A DNA stretch of 49,515 nucleotides from Nemertoderma westbladi (lineage: Eukaryota; Xenacoelomorpha; Nemertodermatida; Nemertodermatidae), in the NCBI GenBank assembly GCA_032718475.1, contig JAUCBJ010001308.1, positions 1 to 49,515 on the forward strand. The letters are read 5' to 3'. Positions within the stretch are counted from its first letter, which is position 1; every line of letters starts with the position of its first letter. The translations under genes were made by a program, and so were the position numbers. Below are positions 21,900 to 31,404 of the stretch, piece after piece. The notes below the pieces were generated by a model. The model was not told the DNA's origin and searched no databases. It saw only the letters and a list, made by a program, of their open reading frames with translations.

Positions 21900-22665
21900 G
21901 TAAGTAAATGGGTAAAATGTAATGGGAGACATGAGGATTATTATTTTGTTTAACGTTAATATAATATAACGCAGCAACGGTAATTATTTTCTATGTAAAT
22001 ATATTTTATAAAAACTAAAACGTTAAAACCCCAATGGAAAATGATGATGACTGTTAATTAATTATTATAAAACGAGAGAAAGCCGCCCCAATATTAGATT
22101 ATTACAACAACATATCCATTGGGTAAGAAAGTGGAGGAGAGCCAGCCCGACTCTTAATTTTTTACTTTATATTACGCGATCAATTTTCACTCATCTCGTC
22201 ATGAACCCAACATGTATGTAACCTTTTGTTAAATTTGTTGGCTATGCGTTTGCGGTTGTTTGGGCGGAGTGTGGTAGGCCTTTTTCACACTTAAATATTT
22301 TGGTTGTGAAATGTTACAGGGCATAGCGATCTGTGATATTTCATTTATATTTTATTATGAGAGGAAGAAGAACATACAACGTTATTTACTATGTAACAAA
22401 ATAATTGTTTTCGGGTTTAACTTGGAAGCCTCCCCAAATAGTTGATATACAATTATATTTAAAATTATTTCCATGGTCATGGTCATTCACCCGTCTTTAA
22501 TTAGAAATTTGTTTGCATGAAAGACAGTTTAGTTTAGTTTTTACTGATTATTATCTCTTATCTGACTGGGGTAATAATAAAGGATAGGATAAATGGAAGC
22601 AAAGTGTGACAGTAACAAATATTTCCCCGTCACCCTAGCATGTCTTAAGTATATGATATATCAAA

Positions 22666-22714
22666 GGGGGAAGTTTGGATTCACTGCATAAATGCAGTTC
22701 ACCAAACTTCCCCC
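22666..22714. other. Long near-perfect hairpin
   Basis: A 13-bp stem (GGGGGAAGTTTGG at 22666-22678 with CCAAACTTCCCCC at 22702-22714) encloses a second perfect 7-bp stem (ACTGCAT/ATGCAGT, two-base loop). Only a small internal mismatch separates the two stems. If transcribed it would fold into a stable 49-nt hairpin. Further C-rich copies of AACTTCCCCC follow at about 22731. Confidence 0.8.
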
Positions 22715-23569
22715 GAATGCACACTGTAACTTCCCCCTTCCCCCAAATATCCACTGTTGAATTAATTTGAAGCGATATAATAAGTACAAAATTGTGCGAG
22801 TTTTTAATTGTGTGGTCCAATTGTTATTTGATTTCTATTTATTATTTAAAGTGCATTTAATATCACACTGGTTTTTAGAATATTATACTATACAATCTTA
22901 TGTTTTATTAATTTACCCAATCGAAGCCTCATAAGGGCCGGTTATTTGTACGCATATCCCCTAATGCGCTCAGTAAGGTTCAAACAACATATTAATATGA
23001 AAATAAAGTATCTGCAAAGAAAAGAACCCAATACTATATAATTTCACCTTATTAAAAAATTTGCACTTTTGCACACTTATTTGTACAAATGCACTTTAGC
23101 AGATCGTAATGGTGGCTCTTATTTAACAAACTTATGTTTATCCTCTACCGATCTACGATGGTGTATGATCAAGTGTCAGTCGCTAAAAGTGTCAAAAATC
23201 CAATTTAATAAATCTGGATTTGCGATTTTGGATCATATTCATGGACATTTTAAGTCACTTTATAGACATAAAAAGTTAAACAAATGTTACGATTATAGTT
23301 AGAAATCATTCCAAACTACATTTTAATCCAAAAAATAATATTCTACGATGTATAGAACTTGAAATAATAGTGTTTGAAATATCGAAAAAATGTTCATTAT
23401 TTAAGTGCATTTTGCACTAAGTGCACATGCGTCTTTTCCCAAGTTGTATCCTATTTCACACACTACAATCTATCCTCTATCCAATGAAAAAAGTTTCAGA
23501 TTAAACGGCCCTGTAGAACCGAAGTTATTGATGTTTAAAAATAGTCACTCGAAAATTTCAAATTCTCTT

Positions 23570-23642
23570 GGTCACATAGTCTAGTGGTTATCAATCACGT
23601 TAATGAAAGCTAAGTTCGCGGGTTCGAAATCCAATATTGACC
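23570..23642 (+). tRNA. tRNA-like sequence (pseudogene or SINE head)
   Basis: 73 nt with an A-box-like TAGTCTAGTGGTTA close to the 5' end and a B-box-like GGTTCGAAATCC. GGTCA at the 5' end pairs with TGACC at the 3' end as a partial acceptor stem. The A-box phrase resembles tRNA-Glu-type D arms (GTCTAGTGGTTA). The T stem pairs weakly and no clean anticodon stem is visible, so a functional tRNA is unlikely. Confidence 0.45.
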
Positions 23643-25011
23643 TGACCATTCTTAATTTTTTTGCAAAAAAAATTACTTTTATTTTTTCACTAAAATCGCT
23701 CTAACTTCGGTTCTGGTGGTCCAAATTCAATAAAATTGGTATATTCTTTGCCGTAATTTTTTTCTTAATCTTTAGAGAAGGGGTTATTTTTGGCCCCAAA
23801 AAAATTAAAAAAAGGGCCAAAATAACGCGATATTTTTCGACCCTTAAAATTCGTAATTTTAATTATATATGTTAAGATAAAAGATAGCGGAGTTAATTTG
23901 ATACTTTTTACAGGTACTTTTGGCGCAATACGCTAAATTATAATGGAATAGCGATTTGTTAAAAAAAAAAATTTTTCGTCCCTTTTTATAAATATTATAT
24001 TCCACACGATCGCCTGCCGCTCCAGTTGTATAATACCTCCGGCGCTGTGATTAACGCTGTTAGATAGATAATTTAACGCACTATAAGTCTGTGTAAACAA
24101 ATCTCCCGTAAGTTAAGTAGTTTTCGAGCTAGACGATTTCCCGAGAAGCAAGTTTGAAGCGCGAAATTATAATTTTGGCCCTCATTTTTTTAATATCATC
24201 CTTGGAGCAAAACCGATAGCATATTTGAATTCCCCGTATGGATATTGACTGTATAGAATGTACCTTAACCAACTAAAGTTAAAAATAAAAAATTATTCGA
24301 TAAAAACTACTTTACAAATTCTGGCCCTCTTTGGCCCCTATTGCCGACATATTTTTTGTACCCCCATTCGATAGGAACGTAGCCCCAATGGTCTTCTACG
24401 AGTTTCATAAAAGAATTAGTGGATTCCTACCCGCGTTGTCGAATTAAACATTTCGGAAATAAGTTTTCCAAAAAAGACGGACAAAAACGTACAAATTTAC
24501 AGCCCCTTTTTCCACCCGAAATTTTAATAAATATCTTACCCCCATTCGATACGAAGGTAGTACCACTCTTCCCCTTTCCAACCGCGTTACTTTCGTCCCC
24601 GTACGATTAATATTAGCCGAGTTATAGCGGATCCCGCAAAGTAATTTTGTCCGTTTTTTCAACTTTGACGGACATTTTCGGAAAAAAGGCGTGGTAATCT
24701 TTTTTGAAAAAAAAAACGAATTCACTAATTAATCCCTTCTATCGTATCCCGGCGTCGGCTAAGCAATAACCTAGGGTTTTTTCGAGCCACTGTAGAGCGC
24801 CTTTCAAAAAAAATTTAAAATTGTCGAAAAAATGACGGTTTTTTGTCCGCCGTGTCCGTCGAAGGGTTAGATTTAATAATGTTAGAGTTGCTAATATCTT
24901 AGAATTCCGAGCCGCTCCCCTGGTGAGAAAATAAAAAAATTTGGTCAGTTCCTTCATCGAAAAGTCCCCCAGAATCCCAAGTTAACCTATATAGTTAGCG
25001 ATGGCCTGCGG

Positions 25012-25062
25012 CTTTAGGAGCGGCCGCGGTATTCACCTCCCTCATAGCGGCCGCGGCGGTGT
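25012..25062. other. GC-rich patch with two GCGGCCGC sites
   Basis: AGCGGCCGCGG occurs at about 25019 and again at 25046, separated by ATTCACCTCCCTCAT. It is an isolated GC island about 90 bp before the 19-bp satellite begins. No gene context; significance unknown. Confidence 0.5.
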
Positions 25063-25144
25063 TGCGTCAAATGGAGAAATATTTATCCCACCAAGGGATA
25101 ATAATAATGATGATGTATTTTAGTCAAATAAGCGCCTATGACTG

Positions 25145-26772
25145 ATAATGTTACATAAATACAATAATGTTACATAAATACAATAATGTTACATAAATAC
25201 AATGTTACAGAAACACAATAATGTTACAGAAACACAATAATGTTACATAAATACAATAATGTTACATAAATACAATAATGTTACATAAATACAATGTTAC
25301 AGAAACACAATAATGTTACATAAATACAATAATGTTACATAAATACAATAATGTTACATAAATACAATAATGTTACATAAATACAATGTTACAGAAACAC
25401 AATAATGTTACAGAAACACAATAATGTTACATAAATACAATAATGTTACATAAATACAATAATGTTACATAAATACAATGTTACAGAAACACAATAATGT
25501 TACATAAATACAATAATGTTACATAAATACAATGATGTTACATAAATACAATAATGTTACATAAATACAATAATGTTACATAAACACAATGTTACATAAA
25601 TACAATAATGTTACATAAATACAATAATGTTACATAAATACAATAATGTTACATAAACACAATGTTACATAAATACAATAATGTTACATAAATACAATAA
25701 TGTTACATAAATACAATGTTACAGAAACACAATAATGTTACAGAAACACAATAATGTTACATAAATACAATAATGTTACATAAATACAATAATGTTACAT
25801 AAATACAATGTTACAGAAACACAATAATGTTACAGAAACACAATTATGTTACATAAATACAATAATGTTACATAAATACAATGATGTTACATAAATACAA
25901 TAATGTTACATAAATACAATGTTACAGAAACACAATAATGTTACAGAAACACAATAATGTTACATAAATACAATAATGTTACATAAATACAATAATGTTA
26001 CATAAATACAATGTTACAGAAACACAATAATGTTACAGAAACACAATTATGTTACTTAAATACAATAATGTTACATAAACACAATAATGTTACATAAACA
26101 CAATAATGTTACATAAATACAATAATGTTACATAAACACAATAATGTTACATAAATACAATAATGTTACATAAATACAATAATGTTACATAAACACAATA
26201 ATGTTACATAAATACAATAATGTTACATAAATACAATGATGTTACATAAATACAATAATGTTACATAAATACAATAATGTTACTTAAATACAATAATGTT
26301 ACATAAACACAATAATGTTACATAAATACAATAATGTTACTTAAATACAATAATGTTACATAAACACAATAATGTTACATAAATACAATAATGTTACATA
26401 AACACAATAATGTTACATAAATACAATAATGTTACATAAATACAATAATGTTACTTAAATACAATAATGTTACATAAATACAATGATGTTACATAAATAC
26501 AATAATGTTACATAAACACAATAATGTTACATAAATACAATAATGTTACATAAACACAATAATGTTACATAAATACAATAATGTTACATAAACACAATAA
26601 TGTTACATAAATACAATAATGTTAAAGAAACACAATAATGTTACATAAATACAATAATGTTACATAAATACAATAATGTTACTTAAATACAATAATGTTA
26701 CATAAACACAATAATGTTACATAAATACAATAATGTTACATAAACACAATAATGTTACATAAATACAATAAT
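25145..26772 (+). repeat. 19-bp satellite array, left part
   Basis: About 85 tandem units of AATGTTACATAAATACAAT. Frequent variants are ACAGAAACAC for ACATAAATAC, ACATAAACAC, ACTTAAATAC, and a 16-bp unit lacking TAA (TACAATGTTAC). The array is interrupted by the transposon at 26773 and resumes in phase at 31405. Confidence 0.97.
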
Positions 26773-27492
26773 GAGTCATTCCATTTATAATCAACCAGAA
26801 AATTGTCAAAATGACACCAAGGTCTCCCGTTCAGACTCATATTTTGCATGCATATGAAACCAATATATAGAGAATACTATGCAAAATTTGGGCTCATTTG
26901 GTTCAGTGGTTCATGAGTTATTGCAATTTGAAAATTGTCTCTCTATGCGGCATGCGCACCGATTTGCGGCACCTCGACGTAGTATTTTTTTTGAAATTTT
27001 AGATAATATTTGTGAAAAACTACCCAACAAAATGTTTATTGGGGTTTTCGATCATGTAGATCCCGAATTTCGGGTTAAAAATAGTAAATTCCAATGCCTT
27101 GTTTGGTTTTCAGGAAGATAAATTTCTTTCGCGATAGGGAATTTTCAGTCAAAAAATTCATGATGTTGGTCAACTTTATTTTATTTAGGACCAAGTTAGT
27201 TCAAAAGTACCATAAATGTGTAGTAGATAGCAAAAGGATTCATTTCCGCCCCGTTTTCCAAACTTGTGCTACATCAATTTGAAAATTTGAATATTCGCGA
27301 CATGTCGCGAAAGTTCGCGACATGTCACGAAAGTTCTCGAAAGTTCACGACATGTCACGAAACCTTGTGCTCTAAGCTAAAAAAGCTGAAGTGACACTAC
27401 ATTTGGCAGATAGGCCAGGCCTACTTCATAACAGTTTTGCATGTTTACATCACTTCTAGGTAAGTACTGCTCTACTATTGATTAGTTTTAAT
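26773..27492 (+). repeat. Left terminal inverted repeat
   Basis: Pairs with 30755-31404 in inverted orientation. After a perfect 25-bp tip, about 80 bp does not match, then similarity is high (for example CTCTATGCGGCATGCGCACC, and ACTACCCAACAAAATGTTTA) to the inner end near TACTGCTCTACTATTGA. Contains three copies of the CGCGACATGTCGCG-type palindrome at 27295-27360. Confidence 0.9.
27295..27360. promoter_or_regulatory. Array of 16-bp palindromes in left TIR
   Basis: TCGCGACATGTCGCGA at 27295-27310 is a perfect palindrome. Near-copies TCGCGACATGTCACGA (about 27315-27330) and TCACGACATGTCACGA (27345-27360) follow, joined by AAGTTC spacers. Such subterminal palindromes are typical candidates for transposase binding sites; this role is inferred. 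Confidence 0.75.
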
Positions 27493-27710
27493 AATTTAAT
27501 GTGATTAAAATAATATCATGTCGTAACTTTTTTTGATCACAAGAAAATGACAAATTCGAATCCGAAAAGATTTTTGAAAACTGATCACCCCTTCAAAAGT
27601 TATACCACTTTTAGGTTTTTTAGATAAAATGTACTTGTAAACAAGGCAGTCACTGCTTAAACGTTGGCCCGAGTAGCTTGAAAGAGCAGCCTTGGAATTC
27701 CTTGCACCTT

Positions 27711-27772
27711 ATTGGCTGATCTTACTTTGGAGACATCTCATTGGCCAGAGTTGTTTCTGCTGGTTATAAAAG
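27711..27772 (+). promoter_or_regulatory. Putative transposase promoter: two inverted CCAAT boxes and a TATA box
   Basis: ATTGGCTGAT at 27711 and ATTGGCCAGA at 27740 are inverted CCAAT-type boxes, 21 and 50 bp upstream of TATAAAAG at 27765-27772. This is canonical pol II spacing, and the start would be expected near 27795, about 270 bp before the first ATG at 28067. It lies just inside the left TIR, as expected for a self-contained element. Confidence 0.6.
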
Positions 27773-28066
27773 CTAGTGCATAAGCTCATTCCACTTGCCT
27801 TTTTGAGCTTAATCAAAGCTGTCAAATCTCCTTTTGTGTATTGAATTGTTTTCTTATCTTTTTATATAATAATAAAGTGCGCAAATTTTAGCAAGTTTGT
27901 TTTATCCTATTTTTTATTTCCTTTATCATAGACTATCAACTAGCCAAAACAGTCCTTATTAGGACTACCAGTAAATTAGAACTATTTTTTTTGTGAATTT
28001 TAACTGTATTTTGTTTTAATTAATTGTTATTTCTTTTAATTCACTGTTGATTGAGTTCTGTGAGTA

Positions 28067-28372
28067 ATGTCTGTATTAAATTGTTGCAATCTCGCAACAT
28101 TACTTAATGATGAAGGTGCCTGTCACAAGACAACATATAACAGGTCAAAAGCTCTTAAAAACGTGACAGAGTTGTCAGATCATAACCTGCAACTTCTAAA
28201 GTGGCGAACCGGGTTTAAAGATATACAGCTAGACTGCGATTTTAATATTTGCTTACATCATGAGTATATATTCCCATTTATAGTCCCATTTATGAAAGAC
28301 AATTTAAGAAATGTTGCAACGTTTTTCAGAAGGAAAACCACGCACCTAAAGGTGATCGTGTTATTTCAATAG
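28067..28372 (+). pseudogene. Transposase N-terminal part, out of frame with the rest
   Basis: 101-residue frame starting at ATG 28067. It contains CNLATLLNDEGACH near the start and later LDCDFNICLHHEYIF. The last part (from about residue 68) is low in sense, whereas the frame one base earlier, open from 28264 after a TGA at 28261, reads YERQFKKCCNVFQKENHAPK and runs straight into the 765-residue frame. CLHH, KCCN and the downstream KLCHRC look like ligands of one N-terminal zinc-binding domain split by the frame change. The simplest reading is a one-base loss (or two-base gain) in 28264-28290, where TATATA and CCCATTTAT are duplicated. A programmed -1 shift is possible but no slippery heptamer is evident. 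Confidence 0.72.
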
Positions 28373-28395
28373 CAAATGCAATCCAATTTCAAAGT

Positions 28396-30693
28396 ATGGG
28401 GTTCTCTGTAATTCCTGGATGGAAACTATGCCATCGCTGCTTAACTGAATTAAATAAACGTAACATTGAGACTGAACATGAACTGATCGAAAATGTAGAG
28501 CTTAGTGATACTGATAGTGTTTCTGCACACTCTACAGATTCAGAGATAGGTGCAATTCAAAGAAGTGAAGCTAAAGAAATTGCTCGAAAGAATCTGGATA
28601 CAATGTTGGTTGATAGTGGTTTGACACCTATTAAGCTCCATGGGAAACGAATCATGCCCTATTCTAAAGATAAATTTGAACGCACCGTCAAGTCTTTGAG
28701 GCATTCGTTTGGAGATGCCCTTGATATCCCAAGCACTAGTTTTAGTCAAGGTGCAGTCAGTTACAGTGTTTCAGATACAGAAGTAAAAAACCTTCAAAGG
28801 GATTCTAATGATTTGAATACTTTAATGGGTGAAATAAAACTGAAAATTAATCAACCAGGTACTAAGTCTTCTGAAAAAATTAAGATGTTAACTTTGGTTC
28901 CTTCCTCCTGGTCTCAAACTCATACTGTTGATTTCTTCAATGTATCTGCTCATCAGGTTAAACAAGCTCGAAAGCTGCATGTTGAATCAGGCATACTTTC
29001 AGTCCCCCAATACAAACTTAGAAATGTAATATCACAAAATTCAAAAGATACAGTAATTGAATTTTATCAGGATGACAGGTTCTCTCGTATTTTACCAGGA
29101 GTAAAGGATGTTGTTAGTATTAGAAGGGGTGAACAATATGAGCAGAAAAGACTCATTTTAAACACCCTCAAGGAGTTATTTGTTGAGTTTAAGAATCAAA
29201 ACCCCCACACCAAAGTTGGGTTTTCAAGTTTCTGCTCTCTGCGTCCTAAGTGGTGTGTACTGCCAGGTGCTTCAGGAACACATTCTGTGTGTGTGTGTAC
29301 CTACCACCAAAATGCCAAGCTTTTGGCATCAAAGACTAATCTCACATATAAGGAAATGATTGCAATGACTGTATGTGATACAAATAATAAAGAATGTATG
29401 CTTCAAAGATGTCAGGTTTGCCCTGGGATTGAACAACTTGTATCACATTTAAGAACTGAATTTAGTGACAACCTTGATGATCAGATAATTTTTCAACAAT
29501 GGCAGACAACTGATCGATCTACACTAATATCACAAGCCACAACAATTAATGAATACATTGATATCGTTTCACAGTCAATAAAGAAACTAACACCACATTC
29601 TTTCCTTGCAAAATCGCAATCACAATATCTTCGCAAATTAAAGAGCGAGATCAAACCCAGCTATGTAATAGCTATTGGGGATTTCTCAGAGAATTATACA
29701 TTCGTCATTCAGGACGAAATACAAAGCTACCACTGGTCGCAAATGTATTGCACCTTACATCCATTCGTGTTATACTTCTACAAAGAAGGTGCTGACAATC
29801 ATTTAGGCTCTACTTCACTTTGCTACCTATCAGAAGATTCTGATCACGATACAAGTTTTGTTTACAAGATGCAGGAGCATCTTTGTTCATATATAAGGGA
29901 AGAATTTCCCCTTGTTAGCCACATACATTATTATTCTGATGGCTGTGGAGGCCAATACAAAAATTGCAAAAATTTTCTCAACCTAACTTTACATAAACAT
30001 GACTTTAAGATAGCTGCATCTTGGAACTTTTTTGCAACCAGCCATGGCAAGTCTGCATGTGATGGAATTGGAGGTACTGTAAAGCGACTTGCTGCTTCGG
30101 AAAGTCTTCGTAGACCACTTTCCAATCAGATTCTTACAGTTGCTGATCTTTTCAAATTTTGCACAGATTCAATTACTGGTATAAAGTTTTACACCATTTC
30201 GAAAGAAGAATTGAAGACTACACGAGAAAAATTGAAAGAGCGATATGAGTTGGCCACAACTGTACCAGGTACACTCAGTTTTCACCAGTTTGTTCCATTA
30301 GAGGATCAGCATCTAGCAATAGCTTATAAAAGATGCAGTGAAGATGAAAGTTTTACAAATTCCTATAATTTTTCTAAAAAATATTCATATAATATGAATT
30401 ATCAAGCGAATGATTACGTGGCTGGTAAATATGACGATTTGTGGTGGGTGGGTCTTGTTAAAAATGTGAACGATGTTGAATTGGAAGCATCGGTAACATT
30501 CATGCACCCAAGCGGACCTTCAAAGAGCTTCTTTTGGCCTCGTAGAATTGATGAGTGCCTTATTCCATTGAATGACATGATCTGCAGGATAGATGTTCCT
30601 TCGGCATCTTCAATATCAGGGCGATCCTACTCTCTGTCAAAACAAGATGAAACTAATGTCATAGAAAGGTTTCAAAAGATGTTAAGAAAATAG
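28396..30693 (+). CDS. Transposase-like protein of an unassigned DDD/E family
   Basis: 765 residues from the ATG at 28396; the same frame is open back to 28264 and probably belongs to one protein with the 28067 segment. Visible blocks: CHRC at residues 12-17; a low-complexity linker to about 170; a Cys/His cluster (C280, C287, C299, C301, H304, C327, C334, C339, C342); IAIGDFSENY with D429; HYYSDGCGGQYKNCKNF with D515; SWNFFATSHGKSACDGIGGTVKRL with D556; and a C-terminal block with YVAGKYDDLWWVGLV and FMHPSGPSKSFFWPRR (about 673-717) resembling a small barrel. I recall the DGCxxQYKN, FFATSHGKxxCDGxGGTVKR and FMHPxGPxxSFxWP signatures in many multicopy uncharacterised animal proteins. D429/D515/D556 are inferred catalytic candidates. 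Flanking TIRs make transposase the natural role. Apart from the N-terminal frame break it has no stops. Confidence 0.85.
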   Translation: MGFSVIPGWKLCHRCLTELNKRNIETEHELIENVELSDTDSVSAHSTDSEIGAIQRSEAKEIARKNLDTMLVDSGLTPIKLHGKRIMPYSKDKFERTVKSLRHSFGDALDIPSTSFSQGAVSYSVSDTEVKNLQRDSNDLNTLMGEIKLKINQPGTKSSEKIKMLTLVPSSWSQTHTVDFFNVSAHQVKQARKLHVESGILSVPQYKLRNVISQNSKDTVIEFYQDDRFSRILPGVKDVVSIRRGEQYEQKRLILNTLKELFVEFKNQNPHTKVGFSSFCSLRPKWCVLPGASGTHSVCVCTYHQNAKLLASKTNLTYKEMIAMTVCDTNNKECMLQRCQVCPGIEQLVSHLRTEFSDNLDDQIIFQQWQTTDRSTLISQATTINEYIDIVSQSIKKLTPHSFLAKSQSQYLRKLKSEIKPSYVIAIGDFSENYTFVIQDEIQSYHWSQMYCTLHPFVLYFYKEGADNHLGSTSLCYLSEDSDHDTSFVYKMQEHLCSYIREEFPLVSHIHYYSDGCGGQYKNCKNFLNLTLHKHDFKIAASWNFFATSHGKSACDGIGGTVKRLAASESLRRPLSNQILTVADLFKFCTDSITGIKFYTISKEELKTTREKLKERYELATTVPGTLSFHQFVPLEDQHLAIAYKRCSEDESFTNSYNFSKKYSYNMNYQANDYVAGKYDDLWWVGLVKNVNDVELEASVTFMHPSGPSKSFFWPRRIDECLIPLNDMICRIDVPSASSISGRSYSLSKQDETNVIERFQKMLRK

Positions 30694-30754
30694 GAAAGAA
30701 AATTACATGGACGGTGAATTTTAGTCTTCATGACATGTCACGAATATACAAATT

Positions 30755-31404
30755 TTAAAACTTCTCAATAGTAGAGCAGTACTTAGCTAGAAGTGATGTA
30801 ATCATGCAAAACTGTTATGAAGTAGGCCTATCAGCCAAATGTCACTTCAGCTTTTTTAGCGTAGAGCATGAGCTTTCGCGACATGTCGCGATGTCGCGAA
30901 TATTCAAATTGATGTAGCACAAGTTTGGAAAACGGGGCGGGGATGAATCCTTTTGCTATCTATTACACATTGATGGTATTTTTAAACTAACTTGGTCCCA
31001 AAGAAAATAAAGTTAACCAACATCATGAATTTTTTGACTGAAAATACCCTATAGCGAATGAAATTTATCTTGCTGAAAACCAAACAAGGCATTGGAATTT
31101 ACTATTTTTAACCCAAAATTCGGGATCTACATGGTCGAAAACCCCCCATAAACATTTTGTTGGGTAGTTTTTCAAAAATGTTATCTAAAATTAAAAAAAA
31201 AGTACTATGTCGAGGAGCCGCAAATCGGTGCGCATGCCGCATAGAGAGCCAATTTTCAAATTGCAATAACTCATGAACCACTGAACTTCATGAGCTCAAA
31301 TTTTGCATGGTACCATCGTTTACCAATCCCTTCGATCCCTCAAAAAATTGAATCAATCTGAGGACATGGGTTCACCACCTGGTTGATTATAAATGGAATG
31401 ACTC
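30755..31404 (-). repeat. Right terminal inverted repeat
   Basis: Inverted counterpart of 26773-27492, about 70 bp shorter because of indels. It carries a perfect TCGCGACATGTCGCGA at 30876-30891 extended by GTCGCGA. A further related site, TCATGACATGTCACGA, lies just inside the TIR at 30728-30743. AATAAA at 31006-31011, 313 bp after the transposase stop, could be its polyadenylation signal. Confidence 0.9.
31006..31011 (+). terminator. Candidate polyadenylation signal for the transposase
   Basis: AATAAA on the plus strand within the right TIR, 313 bp downstream of the TAG at 30691-30693. Weak evidence by itself; AT-rich DNA produces this hexamer often. Confidence 0.3.

Larger units (their letters stand above)
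21900..25144. other. Non-coding DNA after exon 6 (presumed intron 6 start)
   Basis: About 3.2 kb with no exon of the expected GOLD domain on the plus strand. It contains a long hairpin (22666-22714), a tRNA-like element (23570-23642), an AATAAA near 22574 that could serve a short transcript, and a GC-rich patch with two NotI-type sites (25020-25054). The open frames at 22635, 23069, 24419, 24444 and 24739 are short, mutually overlapping or low-complexity and match nothing I recognise. Confidence 0.55.
26773..31404 (+). mobile_element. DNA transposon with about 0.7-kb terminal inverted repeats
   Basis: A 4.63-kb element inserted in the 19-bp satellite. The termini are GAGTCATTCCATTTATAATC and its inverted complement, with 25 bp perfectly matched. 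The inverted repeats extend to about 27492 on the left and from about 30755 on the right. TAAT flanks both ends, and deleting the element plus one TAAT restores an uninterrupted satellite unit. Inside are a promoter-like region and a transposase-like frame in the same direction as ACBD3. Long repeats, a 4-bp duplication and palindromic subterminal sites define a cut-and-paste element. The superfamily is not assigned; Academ-like elements also have 3-4-bp duplications, but I could not confirm any link. Confidence 0.95.

Noticed and set aside
24419-24957. Three short frames on both strands
   Set aside because: Mutually overlapping, rich in K/F from AT-rich sequence, no recognisable motif and no splice logic with ACBD3.
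21900-25144. ACBD3 GOLD-domain exon
   Set aside because: I looked for the expected aromatic and glycine-rich pattern (W.F.T..YDI.FGV.F) in plus-strand frames and did not find it here; it must be outside the window if it exists.
26879-27282. Two frames inside the left TIR
   Set aside because: They lie in the inverted repeat, and the corresponding right-TIR sequence does not preserve them.
28540-30125. Minus-strand frames within the transposase gene
   Set aside because: Short antisense shadows of the 765-residue frame.
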